A stretch of 64,000 nucleotides of DNA from Zygnema cylindricum (GCA_037447655.1 JBBHKE010001623.1:67949-131948), one strand, 5' to 3'; shown: positions 35,701 through 47,107, counted from the first letter of the stretch. Translations and numbers: made by a program. Notes: generated from the letters alone by a model not told the origin.

Positions 35701-36900
35701 CGGCCGTTAACCGTCTGATGGACTTGACCGCTTTAGGCAAGGAGGGAATTTGATGTGACAAGTTGACGACGCGGACGGCCACGGCAGGAGTACGGATTAC
35801 AGAAAATTAGAAACGCGGTTGGAAACTTCAAACTCTAACCAGACAAATCTGGATAGAAAATCTAAAATGAACGGTCAGGATGCTGCGCGTGTGGCCCCTC
35901 TCCGCGCGAACTGTTTCTTTCCCAACTCAAAACAGTAAAAGTTCATTCTAACCAGCAAACGAGACGATTGTCATGAGATATCTTGCGCCTCATTGGTCAA
36001 TCAGCAGGCTATCATCACTATTTACTTCCTGTGTAATTTTCCGCCAACGGGGTTCAGCAAAAACTGCAACAGTTCCGTACAAACATGTACGGTTTTTTAC
36101 TTTTCTACTGTACAGCAACGTACAGCAGTACGAAGTCACGTCACATTATTGCACTGCAGGTCACGTACCATGGTAACATTCCGTCACGTCACACCACAAG
36201 TTGCTGAATTGCCACGTGGCATCCTGTGTTACCGTTAATTCATTCGATTTAAGCAATTAGTTTGAGCCTGATTTAGTCGATTTATACCCCTATTTGCTCG
36301 AATTTTGCAGCTGTTTAGATTTGACAAGAGAATGAGGAAACCAGTTACACTAAAAATAATAATAATTATGAACAAAAAAAACAAAGATGGTTAAAATCGA
36401 GAAAGCGACCGAAACTAAATAAGACAAACCCTAAGTGGACGAAATATATATACTAAACAAAATGTCAAAATCCAAAAGCAAACCCTAAAAATAAACAAGA
36501 AACAAACCTAAAACCATTACGCCATAAAACCATAAAAACGTAAAAACGTAAAAATGTAAAAGCATAAAACCAAACCAAAATAAACCATTTTACGCAAATA
36601 CACGTAATAAAGTAAAGGACAATAAGTTATTCTTCTTAAACCTTGTTTTTCTCTTTCTGGCTTACCTTTTTTTTTTTGCTGCCCGTCGCCGCTTATTTTC
36701 CTTTTTGTAACTTATTTTCCTACTTGAAACATTGTAACCAACGCTTTTTTTTTTTTTCCTTTTCTGTAATTACTCTAAAAAATATAGGAAAGTATACAGG
36801 AGAGAACCTTTCTAGATATAAATACACAAAAAAAAACAACAAAAACTAGTTTTTCAACATTTTAGGTCAAGTTTTGCGGAGAGGTTTAGGTCATTTTTTT
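35700..36900. other. upstream region of the fucosyltransferase
   Basis: AT-rich toward the gene. Two AAACCCTAA telo-box-like motifs (about 36427 and 36482) lie here, a motif common in plant promoters; their role here is not shown. Confidence 0.4.
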
Positions 36901-37040
36901 TTTTTGTAAATTGTGTTCCTGCCTCTATACCATTCACAAGCTCTGTCAGTTACTTCCTCTCCCTCTCCCCCTCTTTTTTTTCTCTCCTCTCTTTTGCCTC
37001 CCTTCCTCCCTTTCTCTCGATCCGCACATTTACTACCTAT

Positions 37041-37042
<2 letters not shown>

Positions 37043-37083
<41 letters not shown>

Positions 37084-37138
37084 TCTCGCTCCCTTTCTCT
37101 CTCCCTCTCTCTTTCTCTCTCTCTCTCACACACACACA
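37043..37138. repeat. CT/CA microsatellite in the fucosyltransferase 5' UTR
   Basis: (CT)n ending in ACACACACAC, stopping about 20 bp before the ATG at 37158. Pyrimidine-rich leaders are frequent in plant genes. Confidence 0.88.
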
Positions 37139-37157
37139 TTCCCTTCAAGTAGTGAAA

Positions 37158-39152
37158 ATGAAAAATTATTTTTCAGCAAGTTTTCGACAATTTGTTGTCT
37201 TTGTTGGACTATTATTTTTCTTTTCTCAAGTTATCAGTACATTGGAGGAGGAAAAACCAAAAACCTATTACAATACTTTCAGTCTCTTGAAGAAAGATGA
37301 ATCGATCATTTCGCAACAGAATTTTCACAAAAAAAATCCTTTTTCTCAGCCAAAAAAAATATTTCGTCGATTATTTCAAGAGGTCGACCTCGACGAAATC
37401 GAAAAGTTTCAAGATTCTGAAATTTCAACAAATTCGGATAATGTAAGAAATAAAAGAGAAGGCGAAGGAGGTGGTGAAGGAGGAGAGGGAGGAGGAGGGG
37501 GAGGGGGAGGAGGAGGAGGAGGAGGAGGAGGACAAAATGGTGTTGAGGAAGTTATTTCTTCCAAAAGAGATTCTCCTTCAAATTTTGAGGGGAGATTAAG
37601 GGTACCGAGAAAAGTTACTGAACTTTCTCAATTATGGCATTTACGGCGACACAAACGAATCGCAAAACGATCTCGTTCGAATGAATGCTGGTCACGATCT
37701 GAACGAAATCATTACCCTTATTTTTCGAAACATTCAAGTTCTCGTCCTTTACTAGACAGACTTGAAAAATATTCCGAACACCATCGAGTTTGTACATCTT
37801 TTGTAAAAAATTGGACGGCTCTTGTGCTAGGGGACGAAGAATATGTGAACCCCGATGCGAATTTTGAGGCAAAAAACCAATTTTTGGCGAGTAATTGTAA
37901 GTTTCTGATTCACGATCAAAGTTCTCCAGGACTCGGAAATCGAATGCAAGCTTTAGTTGCCGCTTTTACTTATTCCTTGTTAACGAATAGGGTTTTTTTA
38001 ACAACAGACTGGCCCTTGAGTATAATGTTATGTCAACCTTTTGAGGGCTCCGATTGGTACGTGGAAACTTTTCGTCACGACGCGTGGCCCGAAAATGATA
38101 GAATGAGAATTGAAAACATTGTCGGGGATGATTTAAAATGGTCAAAAACGTTGAAAAAAATCGAAGATCGAAGAATTTCGCCTTCAGCGTGGTTTGACCT
38201 TTCTTACCGATGGAAATCAAAAGATCACAATTTTTTTTGTTCGAAAGTACAAGAAAGGCTCCAAAATGTGAGAACTCTAGTAATTAGTACGGAACAATAT
38301 TTTGTGGTAGGGTTATTTGGGGTACGGATTTTTCGAGAAGAGCTGGAAAATTTGTTTCCGGACTTGACTCCTTTTACCCATATAGCTCGATATATTCTAC
38401 ATCCCACAAATTTTCTATGGGAAAGAATTACGAGGCTTTACAATATGCATTTTCAACATTCGACGCGACGAATCGGTTTGCAAATTCGATCTTTTCAAGA
38501 AAACGACACTTATGCTCACGAAAAAGTTTTAGATTGTTTAGTAAACATAAGTAAAGTCGTAGCTCCTCCAATTTGGCCGTCCGCATGGACAGATATGATG
38601 CTTTGGAAAAAGGGATGGTGGGAAAAAAATGGAGAAACTGTCCAAAAAATTGTCGAAAACGGAGCCTCGGAACATATTCTTATTTTTGTTACATCATTGC
38701 ATCAACATCATTCGGATTTTCTACGGGAAGCTTATACGGAAGGCGTTTCTATGGACGGCAGTTACGTTAACGTACATTCTTATACGAGTCAAGGATCCGA
38801 GGATCACGACTTAGAAAAGGATTATCGTGCTTTTACGGAAATATTTTTGCTCAGTTTTTGCGAAACTTTACTCACGAGCCATTTTTCAACGTTCGGATAT
38901 GTGGCCGCGGGATTGTCGGGGAACCAACCGTACCTTTTAAATATTATAAAAAAAGGGGCGTGGACTTTTGCCGTACCTTTTGAAGAGAATGGTAGACCAG
39001 TTTGTGAACTTTCGGTTTCTTCGGAGCCTTGTTCTCATTTTCCTCCGAAAGATAGAAATTGTGGGGAAAGTTTGGAGGAGAGAGAGGTTTTTCCCGAGTA
39101 TTCGCAACCATGTCAGGATGCCTTTTTTGGGTTAAGGAATCTGGCTCGGTAG
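37158..39152 (+). CDS. FUT: GT37 alpha-fucosyltransferase (xyloglucan/cell-wall fucosyltransferase family), intronless
   Basis: Transfers fucose from GDP-fucose to cell-wall glycans in the Golgi lumen. 664 residues from the ATG at 37158; an upstream GTG in the same frame is unlikely to be used. Residues ~10-26 (VVFVGLLFFFSQVI) form a signal anchor, as in type II Golgi enzymes. Family motifs in order: RSERNHYPYFSKHSSSRP region, PGLGNRMQALVAAFTYSLLT (about 254-273, GDP-fucose site), IGLQIRSF (about 438-445), LTSHFSTFGYVAAGLSG (about 572-588) and SSEPCSHFPP near the C-terminus. A Gly/Glu run coded by GGA/GGG repeats (about 103-127) sits in the stem and makes the protein longer than the ~500-560 usual for the family. 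Exact acceptor (xyloglucan, arabinogalactan or other) cannot be told. No stops or shifts. Its last codons are repeated downstream. Confidence 0.93.
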   Translation: MKNYFSASFRQFVVFVGLLFFFSQVISTLEEEKPKTYYNTFSLLKKDESIISQQNFHKKNPFSQPKKIFRRLFQEVDLDEIEKFQDSEISTNSDNVRNKREGEGGGEGGEGGGGGGGGGGGGGGGQNGVEEVISSKRDSPSNFEGRLRVPRKVTELSQLWHLRRHKRIAKRSRSNECWSRSERNHYPYFSKHSSSRPLLDRLEKYSEHHRVCTSFVKNWTALVLGDEEYVNPDANFEAKNQFLASNCKFLIHDQSSPGLGNRMQALVAAFTYSLLTNRVFLTTDWPLSIMLCQPFEGSDWYVETFRHDAWPENDRMRIENIVGDDLKWSKTLKKIEDRRISPSAWFDLSYRWKSKDHNFFCSKVQERLQNVRTLVISTEQYFVVGLFGVRIFREELENLFPDLTPFTHIARYILHPTNFLWERITRLYNMHFQHSTRRIGLQIRSFQENDTYAHEKVLDCLVNISKVVAPPIWPSAWTDMMLWKKGWWEKNGETVQKIVENGASEHILIFVTSLHQHHSDFLREAYTEGVSMDGSYVNVHSYTSQGSEDHDLEKDYRAFTEIFLLSFCETLLTSHFSTFGYVAAGLSGNQPYLLNIIKKGAWTFAVPFEENGRPVCELSVSSEPCSHFPPKDRNCGESLEEREVFPEYSQPCQDAFFGLRNLAR

Positions 39153-39681
39153 GGAGAGGGAGAGGGAGAGGAGAGGGAGTGGGAAAAGGAATGGGAGAGG
39201 GAAAGGTTTAGGGAGAAAGAGAGGGAGTGGGAGTGGGAAAGGTTTAGGGAGAGGGAGAGGGTGAGGGAGAGATATTTCTAGTATTCGCAGCCATGTTAAG
39301 GTGCCGTTTTTGCATTAAGGAATGTTGTTCTCTAGGGAGAGGGAGGAGGAGAAGGAGAGGGAGGGGGAGAGGAAATGGGAGAGGGAAAGATTTAGGGAGA
39401 GGGAGAGGGTGAGGGAGACGGGAGGGAGAGGAAGAGGGAGAGATATTCCGGAGTATTCTTAGTCATGTCAAGGTGCCATTTTTGCGATAAGGAATGTGGT
39501 TCTGTAGGGAGTAGTTGAGGGAGGAGAAGAGAGATAGGGGTAGGATAAGGGGGAGAGAGAGATGGAGTGGGAGAGGGAGAGGTTTTCCTGGAGAATTCGC
39601 AGCCATGATAGAATGCCACTTTTGAATTAATGTGGTTCCTTAGGAAAAGGGAGGGGGAGGAGGGGGAGAGGGAGAGGGAGA
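39087..39681 (+). repeat. four-copy array of the fucosyltransferase 3' end in a GGGAGA tract
   Basis: The last ~65 bp of the coding region plus stop (39087-39155; GAGTATTCGCAACCATGTCA) recurs at 39271-39339, 39441-39509 and 39579-39645, each about 70-80% alike and each followed by GGGAGAGGG-rich spacer. Spacing is about 140-180 bp. Later copies do not stay open in frame. The array runs into the N gap at 39682. Confidence 0.88.
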
Positions 39682-39691
39682 NNNNNNNNNN
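39682..39691. other. assembly gap (10 N)
   Basis: Ten Ns at the end of the GGGAGA tract, so the repeat array may be longer than shown. Confidence 0.99.
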
Positions 39692-40320
39692 GGGTGTTCA
39701 TCCAGAAGTCAAAAACGTTACGATGAAAGAAAACAAGGGTTCCTGAGTCTACCAAATGGTAGTGCGAACAATTATTTCAGGCGTGTAAAAAACAAAAAAA
39801 TTATCTAGAATAGTAAGTCAGGTATAATACAAAAATCAAGTATTGTAGTTAAGCATGTTTAGTGTGCTCTTTTAATATAAAAGAAAGATATAAATGTTAA
39901 TATTGTTGTTCTCTAAAACTGACCTTTGGGGTTTATTCCAGGTTTATTTGGCCTTTCTGAGTGTTTAAATGTGTTAAAGAGTTTGCGCTTATATTTACAA
40001 AAAAAAAACGTTATAGCCAAAAGTCAGTAAAGTTTATTATAAACAGAACAGGATTAGGACAAGACAAATATTATTTGAAATGACTGAAAACCGATATTGC
40101 AAAAAAAAAACATTTATATTCGCGTTTGAGAAATTGTGTAAATTTGTGAGTCTTTCCGGTTTATTTGGACCTTATTTGGGGTTTCCAGTCAAAATCTCTT
40201 GTTGTTATAATTGTAAATATAGAAAGAAAATATAATTTTCTCGTGTGATTTGTACGAATTGATGTTATGAACTAAAAACATAATATGGACTGAATGATAA
40301 GATCTATTAAAAAAACAAAA
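39692..40320. other. AT-rich spacer
   Basis: No gene or strong repeat seen. Confidence 0.5.
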
Positions 40321-40321
40321 A

Positions 40322-40905
40322 ATGTGCGGACTTTATTAACAAGCGTGATGGTAAACCATCTGAGTCCTTGGGAACAAAAGAAAGTAGCATTGCAAAAACT
40401 GAAGACCTACTTGTGGGGGGAAGAAACATAAAGGATAAGCAAGCCAAAAGCAACGAAAATACGAAAAGGTGGCAGGTAAACTGAAAACACCCAAAGAAGC
40501 AAAAAGCAACAAACGAAAAATCGAAGGAAAGATCCAACATCTATCAACAAACCCTAAAATTCTACGAAAAGAACCACGCACGAATCTCGGAGGAGCACGA
40601 GGAGGAAGTTCCGTGACACGTCGACAAGCACGGAGGAACTCGTCCAAAGCCACACCCAAACAACCAAATATCTCAACTGCCATCAGAATGAAGCCATCCA
40701 TAGCATCGCGATGGGCATAATCACGCTCCTTCCTCCTAGGCTCGTCACGGGCGGCCACACCCACATGTCGAGCTTGGCCAACAACTGTATCCAAGGTAGG
40801 GTTCGCCAAAACAACGTCACCAAATGTACAACGCGCACCATCGAGTAATACAATGTCAATCCAACTCAAAGGAATAAAGTCTACACATTCTTTTTTCTAA
40901 TGCTT
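40322..40905 (-). pseudogene. non-LTR retrotransposon 3' fragment, second copy
   Basis: The minus strand encodes IDIVLLDGARCTFGDVVLAN, ARHVGVAARDEPRRKERDYA and FILMAVEIFGCLGVALDEFL, so it overlaps both the end of the 46 kb LINE and the 8 kb fragment. The 3' untranslated end has GATGGTTTACCATC (40360-40347 on minus) and an AATAAA. Truncated at its 5' end, as is usual for LINE copies. Confidence 0.78.
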
Positions 40906-42177
40906 AGGTTCGCGTAAATTTTTTGGCAAATGCAAAACCTTATTTGTCTCGTATTTGACAATAAATCAAAAGCTGGTTTTTTTTCCTTTTATGATGATTG
41001 AATAATAAAACATCGAGTGCGTTGCATTTGTAGAGAAATAGTTTGATTTTAAACAGTGGATTAAACGAAAACCCCAAGTCACATTGAAAGGAAGGCAATT
41101 AGGATCAAAAAATACATTATACATAAAGATAAAGAAACTTCAAAATGCCTAAAACATCAATATACTAAAAACATCAAAAATATACCCACATTGATAACAA
41201 AACGTAGTTGTCTAGTTTTCATTTGAAATTTTTGCCTAATGGTAAAAAAAGTAGCTCAACTGTGCATAAATTCTTAATTGTAGGAAAAGGTACAGCAGAG
41301 TGTGGTTTAATTTGGTCTCGCATGATGTCGCGCATTTTGTTTCATTTAGTTCCATCATTACCATGTGAATCACTAATAGTGTTAATACTTTCAATTTGGC
41401 GCCCCTAACTTTGACCCTTGCACCTACTTAAAAAACATTTTTTTTTCCTTTACGATAATATCGGTACGGTTTAATCAGTGACAATTAATCACTTCACGTG
41501 AGTTTTATATAGTGTGATGTACGAAATGAATTATTCCATACTAAAACTGCTCGTTAAAAGTGTAATATTAAAGCGACGACATGAGAAAGCTCACCCATAT
41601 ACAATTCCTAGTACGAAGATGGGGGAAATTGTGAGCCCTATTTTCACATGTTCAAATGTGGACTCCATGGACATAGGCTATAGAGGTTACACTATGGGAA
41701 TGTCTATCCGAATTAGTGTAAAATGTGTATATTAGATGGTGTCCTCCTGCCTCGTCATTGGCAGACTTTCCAGTCTGTCCCAATCCAAACAATGGCAGAC
41801 TTTCCAGTCTGTCCCAATCCAAACAATAGCTTTTAACCTGTACTTTGTTGTTCCACCCTTCCCCATACTAGTTTGTCTTGCCCTTTTTACGCCGTTTTCT
41901 CCTCATTTCCTTTTTTTTTTACTAGTAACTAGCTCCTTGCCCGATTGTTGCTGCTTTATTTCGTTATGCCGGTCTCATAATGTAGTCTTATAATTCTTCG
42001 GCTGTCACGTGTCTCTCTTCGAGTCTCCTTAAACGCTCCGATTCTCTACAATGGTCCGTGATTCGTCAATCCGTTCTTCGCGTACTCCACACTAACTAAA
42101 AGAGTGGTAAGGAGGACCTTTGTGGCTTCTAGGAGGTTTGAGTAAAAATAGTATAATTATTAATTAAACCTCACGGG
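40906..42177. other. spacer with a short tandem repeat
   Basis: No gene seen. A 37-bp unit (GGCAGACTTTCCAGTCTGTC...) is duplicated in tandem at 41759-41830; the unit itself contains the small palindrome GACTTTCCAGTC. Confidence 0.55.
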
Positions 42178-42179
42178 GA

Positions 42180-42360
42180 GATGTGGCACCTCCTCCCCGT
42201 CACCATGTACCTCCAAATCTGAAATTTGTCTTCTTCTTCCCCACTACGCGACAGCACCTCCTCCCCGTCACCATGTACCTCCGGATCTGAAGTTTGTCTT
42301 CTTCTTCCCCACTACGCGACAGCACCTCCTCCCCGTCACCATGTACCTCCGGATCTAGCC
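42180..42360. repeat. 70-bp tandem repeat, about 2.5 copies
   Basis: CACCTCCTCCCCGTCACCAT...CCCCACTACGCGACAG repeats at 42186, 42251 and 42322 at about 95% identity. It lies at the start of the LINE region and may be its 5' untranslated promoter repeat. Confidence 0.85.
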
Positions 42361-42507
42361 TGCGGCCGCTGCCAACAGCACGCCCACGGGCGAAATCATA
42401 GGTGCGGCCCCCTTCCGAAATCTTTAAACTCCTTCCCCCCTTTTATTCAACGCCAAACACCCCATTTCCTCTCACTAAAATTACACACACCTCAAACCCT
42501 AACGCCA

Positions 42508-42547
<40 letters not shown>

Positions 42548-42562
42548 CACACACACACACCA
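42508..42562. repeat. CA microsatellite
   Basis: (CA)n with one CGCT interruption inside the duplicated LINE 5' region. Confidence 0.9.
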
Positions 42563-43582
42563 CCGAGAAAAAAAAGAAGGTTCCGTCCCACTACCATTTT
42601 TACCATCTATTTCCTATGGTTTCCTTTCCTCCTTCCCATTTCCCCCTTCCTCTCCCTATATCACGTCCCATGCTTCTCCCTCTCATTCAATAACCATGGC
42701 AAGCCGTGCACCCTCATCTCTTCTCCCTCGTTCACCTCCAACTAAACCTCGCACACAAGCCACAACACCGATAGAATGTAGTGGGTGTCATAACCATTTC
42801 GCAAACGGTGCCGGTATTGCCCCCCACCCCCTCCCTACTTTCCTTTCTACTATCAACTTCTTTACCCCCCCCCCCCCCCCCCCACCTCCCCCCATTTTTT
42901 CGATTTCCTCCGCCACTTCCCCTTTACCAAACCTTAACACGTCAACCCTCCCCCCACCCTCCCCCCCCAACTTTCCTAAGGAATCAACTTCTTTACCCTC
43001 TCCCCTTTTCTTCCCCATTGGCCTTTTACCCCCCCCCCATGCCCCCATTTCACTATTCCGATCATCTTCTTTTTCCCACGCCCCCCCTTTTTGGTCCCTT
43101 CTTCAATATCCCCCCCTTTTTTCTCTCCGTTCCATCCTTTATCCCAACCTACCCACGGTTCCGTCCCACTACCATCTCCACCCTCTATTTCCCATGGTCT
43201 CCTTCACTCCTTCCCATTTCCCCCTTCCTCTCCCTCTATCACTTCCCATGCTTCTCCCTCTCATTCAATGACCATGTCCAACTGTGCATACTCGCCCCTT
43301 CTCCCTCGTTCATCTCCTCCACCTAAACCTCGCACGCAAGCCTAAACACGGATAGAATGTAGCGGGTGTCATAACCATTTCTCGAACGAGGCCGGTATTG
43401 CCCGACATACAAAGAGTTGTCAACAATTTTTGGCCCAGAGCGGCCCTTCCTCTTGTACCCTTTCTTCCACCATACTCCCCCCCGGACCTATGAGCGAAGA
43501 TTGGGCATTTGTACGCGATTTAGACGTGCTCGGAGCTTATGATTAAGGGCCCCCCCGTCCGCGATTATACACGCGGATTCCC

Positions 43583-44170
43583 ATGGCTGTGCGTATTATC
43601 GTACAAGACGCCCTCCACCTTCCGTTGTCCCGTATTTATTTGGATCCCGCAGATGTTGGACCTTGGCACCTCCATTTCATATTTTCACTTTGGGTTCTAG
43701 TCTTACCTGGCCGTGGAGGTGGTAGCGGGGCCCGAGAAACTATGGCCCGATGTCGACGTTTCCTTCGAGGTGATTGGCGGGCACTTCATGCCGAGCACGA
43801 GGATCGAGTTGCGAGTGCTTCCTTCACACCACGTCGTACATCTCGGACCTTAGATGTGCCATCTTCCTATCTTCGTGGGGTTCATTTGGGTCGAGTCGGT
43901 GAGCTCTCTCGAGCGGTTCGGGCCCTCCAGCCATTTAATCCTGCTCCTCGGTCTGCTGCGAATGTTGAGATTCTCCAGGCTCTTCATCCACCAGCTCCTA
44001 CCCCTCAGTCCCCCTCTATTCACACCTTCGAGCCGCCAGAGTGTTTTATCTTGGTTCGAGTCTCATTTATTAAAGCCCTTACGACTTCTCCACATCTTTC
44101 AGCGGAGGGTCCTTTGGGCACTATTTATGAGCTATTTCGCGACGTTTTGCCTCCGGCATTTGGTGCATGA
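43583..44170 (+). pseudogene. LINE ORF, N-terminal part before RT
   Basis: 195-codon open stretch between the zinc finger and RT, containing RDWRALHAEH-like basic sequence and SPSIHTFEPPECFILVRVSF. A stop at about 43540 separates it from the zinc finger, and a frameshift at about 44170 separates it from RT. Confidence 0.65.
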
Positions 44171-46027
44171 GGTTTTGATATGTTTTTTCGAGTTTGTTCC
44201 CTTATTGCGGTTGGCATTGTCCCTTCCCGTATTTGTGACCTCCCGCCTCGTAGCTGTCACCAAACCCAATGGGGGAATACGTCCTATTGCAGTGGGCGAG
44301 GTATTGTACTGATTGGTGTCCCGCGCATCTGCATCCAGCTCCAGCCCGCTTTCCATGATTATTTCTCTCCTCATCAGTTCGTAGTGGCAACCCCGGGGTG
44401 TTGTGAGGTCGTTGTCCACGGGATCCGGGCTTTGTCAGATGCCCATCCGGATTGGTTAGTCCTCCAGGTGGATGTTTCTAATGACTTTAATACAGTGGAT
44501 CGGAATGCAATTTTTTTGGAGCTTATGGCTGCACCTTCCCCGATTGTCCAGACATTTCCTTTTGTGAGAGCTTTTTAATCACTGAGCAGTAGCCTCTCTT
44601 TCTCCAATGATGATGATTTGGTCCCACTTTCCTCCACGACTGGCACGCGTGAGGGTGATCCTCTTAGGGACCCCTTGTTTGCCCTAGCCCATTACTGCGC
44701 CCTCCAAGCTTCCGCAGCTGCTTACCCTTTTTCCCCTTTCCATTCAGTTGCGGATGACACGGATCAAGTTATACAGGCCTATGACTTTATTAAGGCTCGC
44801 TTGGCCGAACTCAATCTTTTGGTCCAACCCTCTAAGTGTGTTGTTTGGTCCCCATGTCCTATTCCTCCTATTTTCACTCCCCCTCCTGGTTTTTAGACTC
44901 CTCCTCCTTCTAAAGGCATTCGTTTGTTGGGTTGCCCGCTTGGTTCCGATCCATACGTCACGACATTCATTGATTCCGCTCTTCATACAAATTTATCCCA
45001 TGTGGACGACCTTCCTCACCTTTCTGATCCCAAAGTGGCCTTTGCTCTTCTCACACGGTGTTTCCCTCAACCCCCCCTCCTACCTTACTCGGAATTCCCC
45101 TCCCACCCCATCCTTCCCCTCCCACCCCATCCTTTGTGTCCTCCCTTTATGCATTCGATGATCGGCTTATGGATGTCCTCGACACTTTGATGGGCCGTGG
45201 AGCATTTGATCGCGAGTCTGGGCCTGCAGCACGCATCCAAGCCTCTCTTCCTGTCTCGGGCCGCGGTTTGGGTTTACTCTCGACGGGGCGTGTTGCTCCA
45301 GCCGCTTATTTGGGGAGTTGGTGCCATGTTGCTTCCACTATTGTCTCTGGTTTTCTGGCCGGGGACACTCCTATTCTTGCGGCCGTGGTTCCTCGTGTTT
45401 TGGATGGTGAACTCGCCTTCCAGCGGACCCTTTTGGATGCATCTCGTTCTCTTAATCCGGCTGCTATTGAGGACATGCCGATTTTTTCCACTCTCGTTAC
45501 GACATTAGTTGCGCGTGTTCAGGAATCCATTTTTGATCAGTTGTCGCCGCTATTAAATCCGAGCTTCTTCAGGCGTTTCCTTCCAATTCTTCGCGTGCAC
45601 GTTTTCTATCTTGTGCCGGACCTGGCTTTGGATCTTGGCTATTGGCCGTCCCTATCTTATCCACTCTTCGTTTCACCCATGCTCAATTCACCACGGCCCT
45701 TAGGTTCCGGCTTGGCCTCCCTCACCCACCTTTGCTTGGCTCACTTGTTTACTCCTGCGGCCACGTTATCGAGCCTGACGGGGTCCATTTGATTCGTTGC
45801 TCCCACGGGGGCGAGTTGATTCATGCTTACGACACGATTCGAGACACCGTCGCTACTATCGTTTCTGAGGGGGGATTTTCTGTTCGTCGCGAGGTCTCTC
45901 ACATTATTCCTTCGCGTCGGATCGACCTTGTATTACTTGATGGTGCGCGTCGTACATTTGGTGACATTGTTTTGTCGAATCCTACCTCAAGTACAGTCGT
46001 CAACCAAACTGCTTGGCATATGCGAGT

Positions 46028-47107
46028 TGTAATTCTGTGACCTCCATTGCTACACAGAATGTCCAGCTTACGTGAAGCCTCTAGGATAGTATATGCACTT
46101 TTGACTTTGACAATGAATAAGTCCCACCTTGGGAAGCAAAAAATCTGACTGACTACACCCCTGTGTAGCCTGGACTCCACTGAGTACGCTGCAAAAAGAA
46201 TCATTGAATTTGCTCACCTGAGCATTAAGTTATGGCTGTTCAAGACAGCATATTTGTATTGATGGCCTCCAGGAGAGAGAGGAATTTTCAATATTTTTCT
46301 AAGTCCCGAAAAACACCTAATAGCTATTCTAAACCAATCAAAATAGAGTACCCTAATTATCGTACATATAAAGTACGGAAGCCGCCGTACTTTATGTACG
46401 GATATATTCGGCACCACTTCCGGTTTGCCACGTGGCTAATAAGTCAACGTCATTCTGTCCCTTTCTCTTCCGGTCATCAAATAGGATGACGCCACGTGTC
46501 ATTTCCTCCCATTTCGCTGAGCTGCTCCCAGATAGTTGTTCCGGCATAACGGCACTCATGCGTGTCGTCCGTTCTTTTTACAACGATCGATTTCATCTGT
46601 TGGATCTGACGTCGCCGAATAAATGTTGACCGTTGAATTTCGACGGTCAATATTCCGTGTTGATCGCGTGAAATTTATTCTTGTTTTGCGAACCGTCGAT
46701 CGCGACATTTAATTTCGTCCGTTGATATTAAATGTTTGTTTCATTTATTTTGTGCGGTACTGCATTTCGTGCCGTACCATACGTTCCATGTTGCGTTTCG
46801 TTTCGTAAGATGTTAAATGAAATATGTCGTGTATGTTTCTTTAAATATCTATCAAGTACACAAGTATGAATTGGAACTTTAATACCTAACAGTTAAGACG
46901 AGCGCCTGTTTCGTACGGCCTTCATCTGGAGGTCACGGGATCAAAGCCTGTCTGTGGCAGTTATGTTTATGTTTTGCAGGAGTTTTGTCTTCTGTCTATC
47001 CTCTCATCTGTCTAAGAGAGCCATGTCATGTCAATTCTCAGTGACTACGACAAGTATGACAACTGTAGGACTAAAAAAGGTAGAATACAAAGTATCACTT
47101 TTCAACA
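46028..47107 (-). repeat. 3' LTR of element D
   Basis: Reads TGTTGAAAAGTG...GAATTACA on the minus strand. Joined on its outer side to the LINE end at 46027. Confidence 0.9.
46882..47102 (+). ncRNA. candidate LTR-antisense Pol III unit 7 (element D 3' LTR)
   Basis: A-like CAGTTAAGACG (46890-46900), B-like GGGATCAAAGC (46937-46947), hairpin region 47031-47067 with loop AGTGACTACGACAAGTATG and a weaker stem than its sister copy, TTTT at 47099-47102. Confidence 0.38.

Larger units (their letters stand above)
42380..46027 (+). mobile_element. non-LTR retrotransposon (LINE) with C-terminal nuclease-like domain, decayed and cut at 3' end
   Basis: A duplicated 5' block (42576-42822 and 43158-43400) each encodes a zinc-finger start IECSGCHNHF; the second copy is complete (CSGCHNHFSNEAGIARHTKSC pattern CX2C...HX4C). 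Reverse transcriptase pieces follow across several frames: LVLQVDVSNDFNTVDRNAIF (motif A), GTREGDPLRDPLFALAHYCA (motif B) and VADD (motif C, usually FADD). Near the end are CGHVIEPDGVHLIRCSHGGE and RRIDLVLLDGARRTFGDIVL, continued in the other copies by a K-E-R-D-Y/FIPMAVEIFG block. An N-terminal zinc finger plus C-terminal knuckle and nuclease is the layout of R2-like LINEs. An element D LTR replaces the 3' end at 46028. Confidence 0.82.

Noticed and set aside
36891-37300. Ser/Leu- and Arg/Glu-rich frames at the CT microsatellite
   Set aside because: Repeat-derived and overlapping the 5' UTR of the fucosyltransferase.
42226-43345. Pro/Ser/His-rich open frames of 150-290 codons
   Set aside because: Pyrimidine- and CA-repeat composition keeps all plus frames open. 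Only the short zinc-finger piece looks like protein.
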